Under the pieces are notes generated by a model. The model searched no databases. It had not been told where the DNA came from and worked only from the letters and a program-made list of their open reading frames with translations. The translations under genes were made by a program, and so were the position numbers. A DNA stretch of 64,000 nucleotides from Thermoplasmatales archaeon (lineage in GTDB: Archaea; Thermoplasmatota; Thermoplasmata; Thermoplasmatales; Thermoplasmataceae), in the NCBI GenBank assembly GCA_016806715.1, contig CP060531.1:372001-436000 (forward strand), read 5' to 3'. Positions 43,886-51,195 of this stretch are shown piece after piece (position 1 is the stretch's first letter; each line of letters opens with the position of its first letter).

Positions 43886-44407
43886 CGTTTAAACACCCCT
43901 AGAGACTGAATCTGTTTGCTGGTTCAGTTGAAGTGAAATGATCCCTGCTCTTTATAATATTTTGGTACGTTTTCTTGAAATACCAAAAAACACTTGTTCA
44001 GAGGATGGGCAGATATAATTAAGTGGGTAATGTGAATTACTAAACACCATCCTCTACGACCTTTGTTTCCGAATTTTGTACTAAGTTACCATAGATACGT
44101 GAAACAGATTTCAGGATGGGCTTCATGTAGATTTCGTACCATTCTAAAATGTTTGGCTCATCCTTAGAGTCTACATGCGAATAGGGATTTAACTTATTGA
44201 ATAGTGCTAGTATAGTTACTAATATATTGTCGATTTGTCGATGATTTGTTGATGATTAGAGGATGGAAAAACATATTGATTTCACGAAGGTCCTGAAAAT
44301 TGCTGCCATCAAAGAACTTAAGATGTACTGAGACATCTTCCTAGCCCATTAAATCAACGAAAATTTGACACCCACGTTGCATCAAAAAGAATAACTATGA
44401 TTCCGCA
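43886..44407. other. Gap between MFS and HemQ-like genes
   Basis: About 520 AT-rich bases without an intact gene. Most of the right half shows a decayed minus-strand reading frame described separately (44040-44340). The part next to the MFS gene presumably holds its promoter. No RNA gene was recognised. Confidence 0.4.
44040..44340 (-). pseudogene. Decayed small ORF, frameshifted in a short repeat
   Basis: Two minus-strand frames are joined by a shift. The first reads EDVSVHLKFFDGSN and then FQDLREINMFFHPLIINKSS; the second reads DNILVTILALFNKLNPYSHV, then EWYEIYMKPILKSVSRIYGN, and stops at 44040. The change of frame falls in a tandem near-repeat of about 11 bases (ATCATCAACAA, ATCATCGACAA, ATCGACAA) at roughly 44227-44257, a likely slippage site. 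No start codon is clear and no family is recognised. Confidence 0.35.
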
Positions 44408-45082
44408 ATGAACAAAGGCATGGCATCAAATCCAGAAATCTACATGATGGTGTTATCGTACAGGCTGAAATCATCCTTTTATTCGCTCACCGCGGAAAAG
44501 AGGGAAGCAATGTCAGCTGCAACCTCAGATCTCTTTACCGGCTACTCAGGCGATCTGGTGAACCACCATTCCTACAGGTCGATGAGGTCGGACGGAGACA
44601 TAGTATTCTGGTACTCAGCGCATTCTCCCGAGGCTATAGAAGCGGTCAAGTTTTCGCTAAACGATAAATTTTCAGCATACATGAGGCCAAATTACAGCAT
44701 GATATCACTTTACGAGGACTCACCCTACCTGAAACCAGGAAATGTTCTTGACGATACCCTGCGGCAGCAGCCACTGAAATATTTTGTAGCCTACCCCATG
44801 AGCAAGCAACCCGAGTGGTACCTCCTGGATTACGAGGAGAGGAAGAAGATCATGGCAGAGCACATCGGCATGGCACTTGCTGATCCGGAAGGAAGGATGG
44901 TCAGGTCTTACACAACCTATTCATACGGACTCGGGGACCAGGAATTTGTTGTATTATACGAGACAGACTCCCTTGCAGCATGGTCACACGCAACCAGAAA
45001 ATTGAGGGAAGCAAGAGCACGGAAATGGATAGTTAACGAAACGCCTATAATTGTAGGCATACTGAGGGAAAAATTATTTTAG
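44408..45082 (+). CDS. Coproheme decarboxylase-like (HemQ/chlorite dismutase family)
   Basis: Haem-binding protein of the chlorite-dismutase superfamily, closest in pattern to HemQ/ChdC, which decarboxylates coproheme to haem b with peroxide. YFVAYPMSKQPEWYLLDYEE near 125-144 is the family signature, and H152 in IMAEHIGMA is the expected proximal iron ligand. The length of 224 residues fits a single-chain member. The ATG at 44408 is used; ATG at 44420 is possible. No other haem-synthesis gene is close, so a role in haem synthesis versus peroxide or chlorite handling rests on family resemblance. Confidence 0.82.
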   Translation: MNKGMASNPEIYMMVLSYRLKSSFYSLTAEKREAMSAATSDLFTGYSGDLVNHHSYRSMRSDGDIVFWYSAHSPEAIEAVKFSLNDKFSAYMRPNYSMISLYEDSPYLKPGNVLDDTLRQQPLKYFVAYPMSKQPEWYLLDYEERKKIMAEHIGMALADPEGRMVRSYTTYSYGLGDQEFVVLYETDSLAAWSHATRKLREARARKWIVNETPIIVGILREKLF

Positions 45083-45144
45083 TGCACTGACGTCGAAAAA
45101 GAGAGAAAGGCTGATAATGGCACCGGCAGTCCGCCAATATAAAT

Positions 45145-45154
45145 CCTTTTAAAA
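45145..45154 (+). promoter_or_regulatory. TATA-like box of thiI
   Basis: CCTTTTAAAA lies about 26 bases before the GTG at 45175 and supports a leaderless transcript beginning at that codon. Confidence 0.45.
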
Positions 45155-45174
45155 TGCTGTAAGATAGGGATGCT

Positions 45175-46617
45175 GTGTTCATTGTCAGGTATTCTGAGAT
45201 AGGGCTCAAGGGCAGGAAAGCCAGGTCATCAATGGAGAGGCTTCTTCTCAGTAACCTTTTACTTTCATTGAAAAAACATGGGATATCTGCGGATGCCAGG
45301 AGGGAATCCGGGAGGATCATGGTCTATCCCGTCAGGGAGGGAGAAGAGGCAGAGAAGGCCATCGGATATGTAGCAGGTGTCAAGTCGTTTTCACCGTGCA
45401 CGGAGCACAGTGCATCAACCCTGGATGAAGTAGTCGAAGTGGCGAAATCAGAGTTCTCACAGGCGGTAAAGGGGAAAACTTTTGCAGTCAGATCAAGAAG
45501 AACAGGATCCCATGACTTCACGTCAATGGACATGGACAGGGCTATCGGGTCAGCCATATTCGAGGGATCAGCAGGCGTTGACCTCAGGAACCCACAGGTC
45601 GAGGTCGGAGTGGAGATCAGGGACAGCGAGCTTTTCCTTTACAGCCGGGTCATAAAGGGTCCAGGGGGACTTCCACTCGGGTCCCAGGGCAAGCTTGTCA
45701 GCCTCATGTCAGGCGGAATAGATTCACCTGTAGCAGCATGGATGATGATGAAGCGAGGATCTCCGGTTGATCTCATATTCTGCTCCCTTGCACACCCTGT
45801 CGATACACTCGCATTCCTTAAGTCTGCAGAAAAGCTTCTTGGAAGGTGGTCCACGGGTGTGGACGCAACAATAAATATAATCGACGGGAGACCCCTCATT
45901 GAGGCTTTTGCGGACAAAAACCGGTACCATTTCCAGAACGTTGAATTCAAGCGCGCACTGTACCTCATAGCACAGGTAATTGCCATTGAAGAAGGTGCCC
46001 ATGGCATAGTAACCGGGGAATCACTGGGGCAGGTATCTTCCCAGACTGCTGAGAACCTGGGTTCGATCAGCCATGGACTCGAGATACCGATATTCAGGCC
46101 GCTCATAGGATTCGATAAGGACCAGATTATCGATCTCGCCCGCCAGATAGGTACAATGCCTGAAGCGGACCTCGGGGAATTCTGTTCACTGTTTGCAGAT
46201 ACACCTATCACAAGGATCACCACTGAAACTCTGGACAGGGACATGGGTGACTTTGCGCTTGCCGATCAACTTGCCTCACAGCGCGTTTCCTTCAAATTTT
46301 CGGAACTTGACCGATATCTTGAGTCCTTATCAGGTGGCGTAACGGGGGTTAATGGAATTGAGGCGAATTCGGTGGTGTTAGACATGAGGAGCGCAGACAA
46401 GTATCAGGGCTGGCATTACCCCGGAGCCATAAGAGCTGGATTGGGAGATATTACGGATATTGTGGACAAGCTCGGAAAGGATAAAGTCTACATTGTATAC
46501 TGCCAGAAAGGGCTTCAGAGTGCATACGCAGCATCAAGGATAAAATCACTCGGCGCAAACGCATTCTACGCAAATGAGGAGTCCATGAGAAAAATTTCAG
46601 GAGTTTCCCTGTCCTGA
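45175..46617 (+). CDS. thiI: ThiI sulfurtransferase with C-terminal rhodanese domain
   Basis: Activates U8 of tRNA with ATP and inserts sulfur to form 4-thiouridine; in some organisms it also supplies sulfur for thiamin. The domains in order are a ferredoxin-like/THUMP region (about 1-165), a PP-loop ATPase with LMSGGIDSPVAAWM near 178-190, and a rhodanese domain from about 375. The sulfur carrier is likely C443 in VYIVYCQKG, paired with the cysteine of LGEFCSLFADTPI near 337. Many archaeal ThiI proteins lack the rhodanese domain, so the fused form is notable. The start is a GTG after a TATA box. The 3' end overlaps the opposing gene by 21 bases. Confidence 0.93.
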   Translation: MFIVRYSEIGLKGRKARSSMERLLLSNLLLSLKKHGISADARRESGRIMVYPVREGEEAEKAIGYVAGVKSFSPCTEHSASTLDEVVEVAKSEFSQAVKGKTFAVRSRRTGSHDFTSMDMDRAIGSAIFEGSAGVDLRNPQVEVGVEIRDSELFLYSRVIKGPGGLPLGSQGKLVSLMSGGIDSPVAAWMMMKRGSPVDLIFCSLAHPVDTLAFLKSAEKLLGRWSTGVDATINIIDGRPLIEAFADKNRYHFQNVEFKRALYLIAQVIAIEEGAHGIVTGESLGQVSSQTAENLGSISHGLEIPIFRPLIGFDKDQIIDLARQIGTMPEADLGEFCSLFADTPITRITTETLDRDMGDFALADQLASQRVSFKFSELDRYLESLSGGVTGVNGIEANSVVLDMRSADKYQGWHYPGAIRAGLGDITDIVDKLGKDKVYIVYCQKGLQSAYAASRIKSLGANAFYANEESMRKISGVSLS

Positions 46618-47259
46618 AAGAACCAGTTTTCGTATAGTCACGAATTCCTTGTCGTATACATCCTTCCGGTTGAATTTCCTCGGGACTGCGAGAGGGTAAT
46701 AATTTCCTTCAATGAATGCTATGCGTGCGGCTGACAGTGCATTGTCGTGTATCTTGTGAGGCATGCTGGTGTTGGTCTCATCAACGATGGTTATGCCGAT
46801 ATTTGTCTTTTCAAGTGCATCCATGATCGCCATCCTGTTAGGCTTGTCCCCGTTTCCAATCTTTATTGAGATATTTTTGTAGGAGTAGAAATCAGCTATC
46901 TCCTGCACCTCTTTTCCAACTGAAGCTGTATCAGGGCATTCATAGGCCTCCGTAAGTATCATGTCTGCGGTTACGGCGATTCCCGGTCTCGGCCCAGGAT
47001 CTATCCCTATTATGATGCTGTTGAAGTCATAACGGTTGAGCAGGCGTGGAAGAGCCATTCTTATGGCCTGCACGGGATTGCTCGACTTTATCTGTCTTGG
47101 CAGCTGATCATCGCCGTCAGCGCTCAGGACAACAGGAACGTCTTCCGGTATCTGTCCAGGATCCTCAATGCTCACGAATGGCAGTTCCCACTCCCTGAGC
47201 TGGTATATAACATCATGATAAAATTTGAAGTCCTGGGTAAATATGCCTATCCGACCCAT
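46597..47259 (-). CDS. Predicted RNase-H-fold nuclease-like protein
   Basis: Archaeal protein of unknown role. The segment IIIGIDPGPRPGIAV near 82-96 looks like the first strand of an RNase-H/RuvC-type fold with a possible metal Asp (D87). ISIKIGNGDKPNR near 150 and a DNALSAARIAFIEG helix near 173-186 complete an alpha/beta core. The length is 220 residues. It lies behind the DHH nuclease, S15 and Nep1 genes on the same strand, 32 bases from the DHH gene, which suggests a link to information processing. Catalysis has not been shown, and the fold call is by motif only. Confidence 0.6.
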   Translation of the reverse strand: MGRIGIFTQDFKFYHDVIYQLREWELPFVSIEDPGQIPEDVPVVLSADGDDQLPRQIKSSNPVQAIRMALPRLLNRYDFNSIIIGIDPGPRPGIAVTADMILTEAYECPDTASVGKEVQEIADFYSYKNISIKIGNGDKPNRMAIMDALEKTNIGITIVDETNTSMPHKIHDNALSAARIAFIEGNYYPLAVPRKFNRKDVYDKEFVTIRKLVLSGQGNS

Positions 47260-47291
47260 TCAAGTGTCTATGCGCCTATGATTTAAATTCT

Positions 47292-48644
47292 TTACGCATC
47301 CTTGATGCTATTTCCTGATAACTGTCCCTTTACAAGTTCATTGGCCAGCTCTACAAACTGCTTTTCTTTCCCTCTTGCAATGACTGCACCTGCTGCTACG
47401 TCGTGCCCGCCGCCACTTCCGCCCACCTGGCTGGATGCCTCCCTCATTACTATGGACAGGTTAAGGCCCCTCTGCACAAGTCTCCTGGTGCCCCTGGAAG
47501 AAACCTTTGTGTCTTCCGAACCAACATTGAAACCAATGAGGGGTTTGTCCTGCTTAAGCAGGTACAAAGAGAGTATGCCACTTATGGAGCCGGTCATTTC
47601 ACCTTCGGGCGCGTAGAAATATCTTATGCTGTCCTCTTCAAAGACATCTTTCAGTACCCTGTACGTATATTCAATGAGTTTAGTCTTTGATATCTTCCAG
47701 TTTGATTCCATCTCATCCTTCACGGAAGTATCTCCGAGAAAGTACTGTACTGGAATTGAATTCTTACCAATTTTGCTGTTTCCGTCAACAATGCTGCTTA
47801 TTTCCTTGGAGGAGTATCCAGTATCCTTGAACCTGATAATGTCGCCCTCCAGGTACTTCATTGCTTCCAGGCCAATATTCTGTGTGATCAGTTTTGCCGC
47901 GAGCGCATTTGTAAGTGCAGCCTTTTCGGTATCCTGCAAATCATATACACTGGTTTCCGGGTTTATCCCCAAGTTGTTAAGCAACCTGGTCACATTTTCA
48001 GGGTTTCCTGTGAGATCCATGAAGAACGGATCAGTGGAATAGGTCACAGCATCCACGACCCTGCCACCCTCAAGATTCAGCGTGTGCACTGTATCATAAC
48101 CGCTTCCATACTCCTTCTCAAGTATGCTGTTGATTCCTCGCAGTCCACCGATATCCTGCTTGTCAGCAATTACTCCAGAGAGGAAGAATGGAAAAAGATC
48201 CCGGTTCTTTTCGTCAACTGTAAGCGCCATCAGGTAAGCCATTGTAGCTCCGCAGGCTTCCCTTGTTCCGTCAATGCCAAAATCCCTTGCATTTATATTA
48301 AGCGCCTTTATCGTGGATTTATTGTAGAAATGGTGGTCCAGAATTATGATATTCTCGGATTCCGGCACATACTGTATCTGGTCAGACCCGGCGTCCACTA
48401 TCACGGTTGTGACATCCGGCTGCTCCTCAATCCTTCTCCTGAAGTTTTCGCCGTCAAGGCTTTTTATGTAGCCAAGGTGAAATTTTATGCCCAGGCGTTT
48501 CAGCATGGTGCAAAGCACAATTGCAGAGCTTGTTCCATCTCCGTCGTAGTGAGCAAGCACCCGCACGTATCTTGAATTCTTTATCTCGGAGGAACCTCTG
48601 TATAGAAGTTCATAAAATTTTGGGTCAATAATGTCCTTTAGCAT
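47292..48644 (-). CDS. DHH-family nuclease, archaeal RecJ-like (GAN type)
   Basis: DHH/DHHA1 phosphoesterase like archaeal RecJ homologues, which act as single-strand exonucleases and can associate with the GINS replication complex. Metal motifs are LAHYDGDGTSSA (H32, D34, D36), VIVDAGSD near 82-89 and the DHH motif IILDHHFYN near 100-108. The C-terminal DHHA1 part ends in GGSGGGHDVAAGA near 413-425. The length of 450 residues is normal. The gene follows rpsO by five bases, an arrangement I recall from other archaea, and is probably expressed with the ribosomal protein. Confidence 0.88.
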   Translation of the reverse strand: MLKDIIDPKFYELLYRGSSEIKNSRYVRVLAHYDGDGTSSAIVLCTMLKRLGIKFHLGYIKSLDGENFRRRIEEQPDVTTVIVDAGSDQIQYVPESENIIILDHHFYNKSTIKALNINARDFGIDGTREACGATMAYLMALTVDEKNRDLFPFFLSGVIADKQDIGGLRGINSILEKEYGSGYDTVHTLNLEGGRVVDAVTYSTDPFFMDLTGNPENVTRLLNNLGINPETSVYDLQDTEKAALTNALAAKLITQNIGLEAMKYLEGDIIRFKDTGYSSKEISSIVDGNSKIGKNSIPVQYFLGDTSVKDEMESNWKISKTKLIEYTYRVLKDVFEEDSIRYFYAPEGEMTGSISGILSLYLLKQDKPLIGFNVGSEDTKVSSRGTRRLVQRGLNLSIVMREASSQVGGSGGGHDVAAGAVIARGKEKQFVELANELVKGQLSGNSIKDA

Positions 48645-48649
48645 CGTGA

Positions 48650-49087
48650 TTACAGGACTTTACTGAGGTTCCACTCCGGAGCAATGCTTCCCTGTCGCTT
48701 ATAGTACTTTACAAGCCTCAGCATTTTTGACATTATGAGCATTTCTCCTCTTATGTTGCTCATGTCCTTCCTGTTGGATTCCGTATGTTTCCTTACATTC
48801 TTGTATCTGTTTATGAGGTGAGTAAGATCTTCGGGCAATTCCGCTTTAACACCGTTTTCTATCAGGATAGTCCCTATCTTCTTCCCAAGGATCGGTTTCG
48901 TGCCGGGTATTCCGTACTGATCCCTCAACTTGATTCCAATAACTGAATGGGACATCCCCTGCTTGTTGAGATCGACAACTGTTTTCACTATCTCGTCGTC
49001 TCCCATTCCAAGCCACGAGGGCTTCCCTTGTCCATATACTCTGTGTGATCCGGATTTTCCTCTCTTTCTTGTGTGCATTCGTGCCAT
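48650..49087 (-). CDS. rpsO: 30S ribosomal protein S15 (archaeal/eukaryal S13e type)
   Basis: Small-subunit protein binding the central domain of 16S rRNA. The archaeal N-terminal extension is clear: [19 protein letters not shown], followed by [12 protein letters not shown]. The core ends with the conserved [19 protein letters not shown]. The length of 145 residues is typical of archaeal S15. An AGGAGA Shine-Dalgarno lies nine or so bases before the ATG at 49087, so this mRNA has a leader. It is the second gene of a leftward information-processing group with nep1 upstream and the DHH nuclease downstream. Confidence 0.97.
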   Translation of the reverse strand: MARMHTRKRGKSGSHRVYGQGKPSWLGMGDDEIVKTVVDLNKQGMSHSVIGIKLRDQYGIPGTKPILGKKIGTILIENGVKAELPEDLTHLINRYKNVRKHTESNRKDMSNIRGEMLIMSKMLRLVKYYKRQGSIAPEWNLSKVL

Positions 49088-49154
49088 TAACAGTATCTCC
49101 TAATTTATTCTCCATAGCAAAGGTATTAATCTATTTTTTGACAGTAAATGGGCA

Positions 49155-49826
49155 TCAGTCCACAGTGTTCCTCGATACTCTCTCGTACTGCGTTATAACT
49201 TCCATACCCACAGACCATATTGTCAGTTCATCCCTGAAAATAGATATTTTCTCGAATGAATCGAGATTTGACCTGTAATCTCCTTCCGAAAACCCACCTA
49301 TCACTACCGTAATAGGCAACGGTGACTCGATCACTGACTCGATTTGCCGAACCTCGGAACCGGGAGCCATTACTATAACCCTACCCTCAGCTTTGCCAAT
49401 GATTGTATCCAGGCTTGCTTCACTAATGCTGAGCAGGGTTTTTCCTTCCGCCACTATTTTCCTCTCCTGGAATAACTTCTCGAAAAGTCCTATGAACCTG
49501 TTGTAAGCCCTTGGGAGCCGGGTATCGGGGGAAATATCAATTACAAGGTTATTCCTTGTGTGTATTCTAACCCTCAAGCCACCGGTCCTGTTCAATATGG
49601 AATCTAGTGCCATCAAGAGGAATATGTGTATAATGTCCGGTCTACCCCTCCTGTTGGATTCTCCAGGAAAATGCCGGTCAATGCTGCTGTGCATATAGTT
49701 GGAATCCAGGAGTATATTTGCAACCTTCTTCTTCCGTTCCTTTGCTATTTTCCCGATTGAATAGTCATCCATCATCTCTGTAGGTATTGTCTCAAGTTCA
49801 GCATCTGCAATAATTATGGTCAGCAC
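49155..49826 (-). CDS. nep1: Nep1 (Emg1) rRNA pseudouridine N1-methyltransferase
   Basis: SPOUT-class methyltransferase that methylates a pseudouridine in helix 35 of small-subunit rRNA during ribosome assembly. The signature SNRRGRPDIIHIFLLMALDS near 58-77 and the SAM-pocket strands ITVVIGGFSEGD near 171-182 fit the family. IDISPDTRLPRAYNRFIGL near 95-113 is the RNA-side region. The length of 223 residues is normal. It precedes rpsO by about 70 bases on the same strand, which agrees with a shared role in the small ribosomal subunit. Confidence 0.92.
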   Translation of the reverse strand: MLTIIIADAELETIPTEMMDDYSIGKIAKERKKKVANILLDSNYMHSSIDRHFPGESNRRGRPDIIHIFLLMALDSILNRTGGLRVRIHTRNNLVIDISPDTRLPRAYNRFIGLFEKLFQERKIVAEGKTLLSISEASLDTIIGKAEGRVIVMAPGSEVRQIESVIESPLPITVVIGGFSEGDYRSNLDSFEKISIFRDELTIWSVGMEVITQYERVSRNTVD

Positions 49827-49910
49827 ATCCCAATAGTGCTTTGCCGGAATTATAAATATCGATCCGGAACCGTGGGAAAAGGTTAATGGCAGGTATAAAC
49901 TGATGTAATC

Positions 49911-50423
49911 GTGTACAATATTTCCGTGATAGGTGGGAGTACAATTACAGATGAATACTGCATGATCGCACGCAGGGTGGGAGAACTTCTGGCAAGGAAT
50001 AAGTCAATAGTGTTCTGCGGAGGACTTTCAGGAGTCATGGAGTGTGTTGCTGACGGGGTTAAAAGCAAGGGAGGCATTGTGGTAGGGATACTGCCTGGAT
50101 ACAGCCCGATGGAAGGCAATTCGAACCTCACTGTTTCTGTCCCGACAGGAATGGGATTTGCCAGGAACTTTCTTGTAATAAGGGCTGGGGAAGCAGTAAT
50201 TGCCATTGACGGGTCAGCTGGGACGCTGTCAGAGGCAGCATTTGCAATAAGCGAGGGGAAGGACATCATATCGCTTGGATCAGCAGAGATTGTGCCCAGG
50301 AAGAAACAGGAGGGAAAATTCATCAGGGCAGCCACACCAGATGGAGCTGTTGATATGGCATTGAGTTCTGCAAAAAAATTCAGGGAGAAGTTCATTGAAA
50401 TAATGCAGAAATTAAAGGATTAG
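49911..50423 (+). CDS. LOG/TIGR00725-like Rossmann-fold protein
   Basis: Member of the lysine-decarboxylase-like (LOG) superfamily. The phosphate-binding glycine motif is GGLSGVMECVADG near 38-50, and the partner motif is DGSAGTLSEAAFAIS near 104-118, matching PGGxGTxxE with a changed first part. True LOG proteins release cytokinin bases from their ribotides; this shorter prokaryotic subgroup has no settled substrate. Translation uses the GTG at 49911, needed to include the first strand YNISVIGGS. At 170 residues the protein is complete. Its end is next to the convergent AglB-partner gene. Confidence 0.82.
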   Translation: MYNISVIGGSTITDEYCMIARRVGELLARNKSIVFCGGLSGVMECVADGVKSKGGIVVGILPGYSPMEGNSNLTVSVPTGMGFARNFLVIRAGEAVIAIDGSAGTLSEAAFAISEGKDIISLGSAEIVPRKKQEGKFIRAATPDGAVDMALSSAKKFREKFIEIMQKLKD

Positions 50424-50424
50424 A

Positions 50425-51195
50425 TTACCTTCTCCACTTTGGATTGCTTGGCCTGTTAGGTTTCCTTCCGGAACCCAATACAAGGATCACCATGAAAATA
50501 AATACTCCCGCCGCAACATAGTAGATCCAGTCATAATTTGGAGGTGTCCCGTTGTAAAATGTTACTGAAGCTTTCTGGGTTTCACCGTTTACCTTGATCA
50601 ACGGGTTGTTCACGGAAATTGAAAGCGTGTATGAGCCAGTACCGAGCACTGACTCTAGTATCTCCAGGGAAACGACCTGCGAGGAATCCGGCGCCAGGCT
50701 GACTACCTTTGTACCATACAGGTTGCCGTTCAGATCGAACGACACGGTTATATTATTGATGGCGAAAGGCTGGCTGTTTGTTATGGTAGCTGACAGGGTA
50801 ATCGGGTTATAAACGTTGATAGCGAATGTGTGGGAATAATTAACATATTGGTTACCATACAGCGCGCTTGTGATAACCGCTATATAAATTGTCTGTGGCG
50901 AAGCGGGAGCTGTAACTGAGAATGAGGCGGAGGGGTTGCTTCCCCCATAATTCTCATAAGTGCTGGTAGGCGAAAATCCAGTCAGGTTTTCGCCGGAAAA
51001 GAAAGCCTCTGTCGTGTAATTGCTGAAACCAACGGAATTATTCACATAGACGGTGAAACTCTGTCCGGTGTAGACATTTCCTGGAATTGTGACAGAGACA
51101 TTATCGACTATGGGTATCGGGGATGCTGCAGATACCATGGCAAGGGCAGGTAATGCCATGAATGCAACTATCAGGACGGCAAATAGCTTGTTCAT
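50425..51195 (-). CDS. Secreted membrane-anchored beta protein, candidate AglB partner
   Basis: Not a known family. A signal peptide (about 1-24, LFAVLIVAFMALPALAMVSA) leads a region of about 200 residues rich in Ser, Thr, Asn and Val that looks like two Ig-like beta domains, with sequons such as NNS, NYT and NLT. A single membrane helix (about 223-243) and a short basic tail NPKWRR follow, so the bulk lies outside the cell. The ATG overlaps the aglB stop by four bases. The second domain (ITLSATITNSQPFAINNITV) resembles the end of the AglB extension, which has the same helix plus basic tail. It is a candidate accessory subunit of the oligosaccharyltransferase. Confidence 0.75.
   Translation of the reverse strand: MNKLFAVLIVAFMALPALAMVSAASPIPIVDNVSVTIPGNVYTGQSFTVYVNNSVGFSNYTTEAFFSGENLTGFSPTSTYENYGGSNPSASFSVTAPASPQTIYIAVITSALYGNQYVNYSHTFAINVYNPITLSATITNSQPFAINNITVSFDLNGNLYGTKVVSLAPDSSQVVSLEILESVLGTGSYTLSISVNNPLIKVNGETQKASVTFYNGTPPNYDWIYYVAAGVFIFMVILVLGSGRKPNRPSNPKWRR

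Noticed and set aside
45639-46244. A 201-codon minus-strand frame inside thiI
   Set aside because: Antisense to conserved PP-loop sequence; Ser/Pro/Trp-rich with no recognisable motif.
48084-48575. A 163-codon plus-strand frame inside the DHH nuclease gene
   Set aside because: Antisense to the DHH and DGDG motifs, Cys/His/Tyr-rich and without promoter.
49883-50395. A 170-codon minus-strand frame opposite the LOG-like gene
   Set aside because: The plus strand carries both glycine motifs of the LOG family; the minus frame is a shadow.
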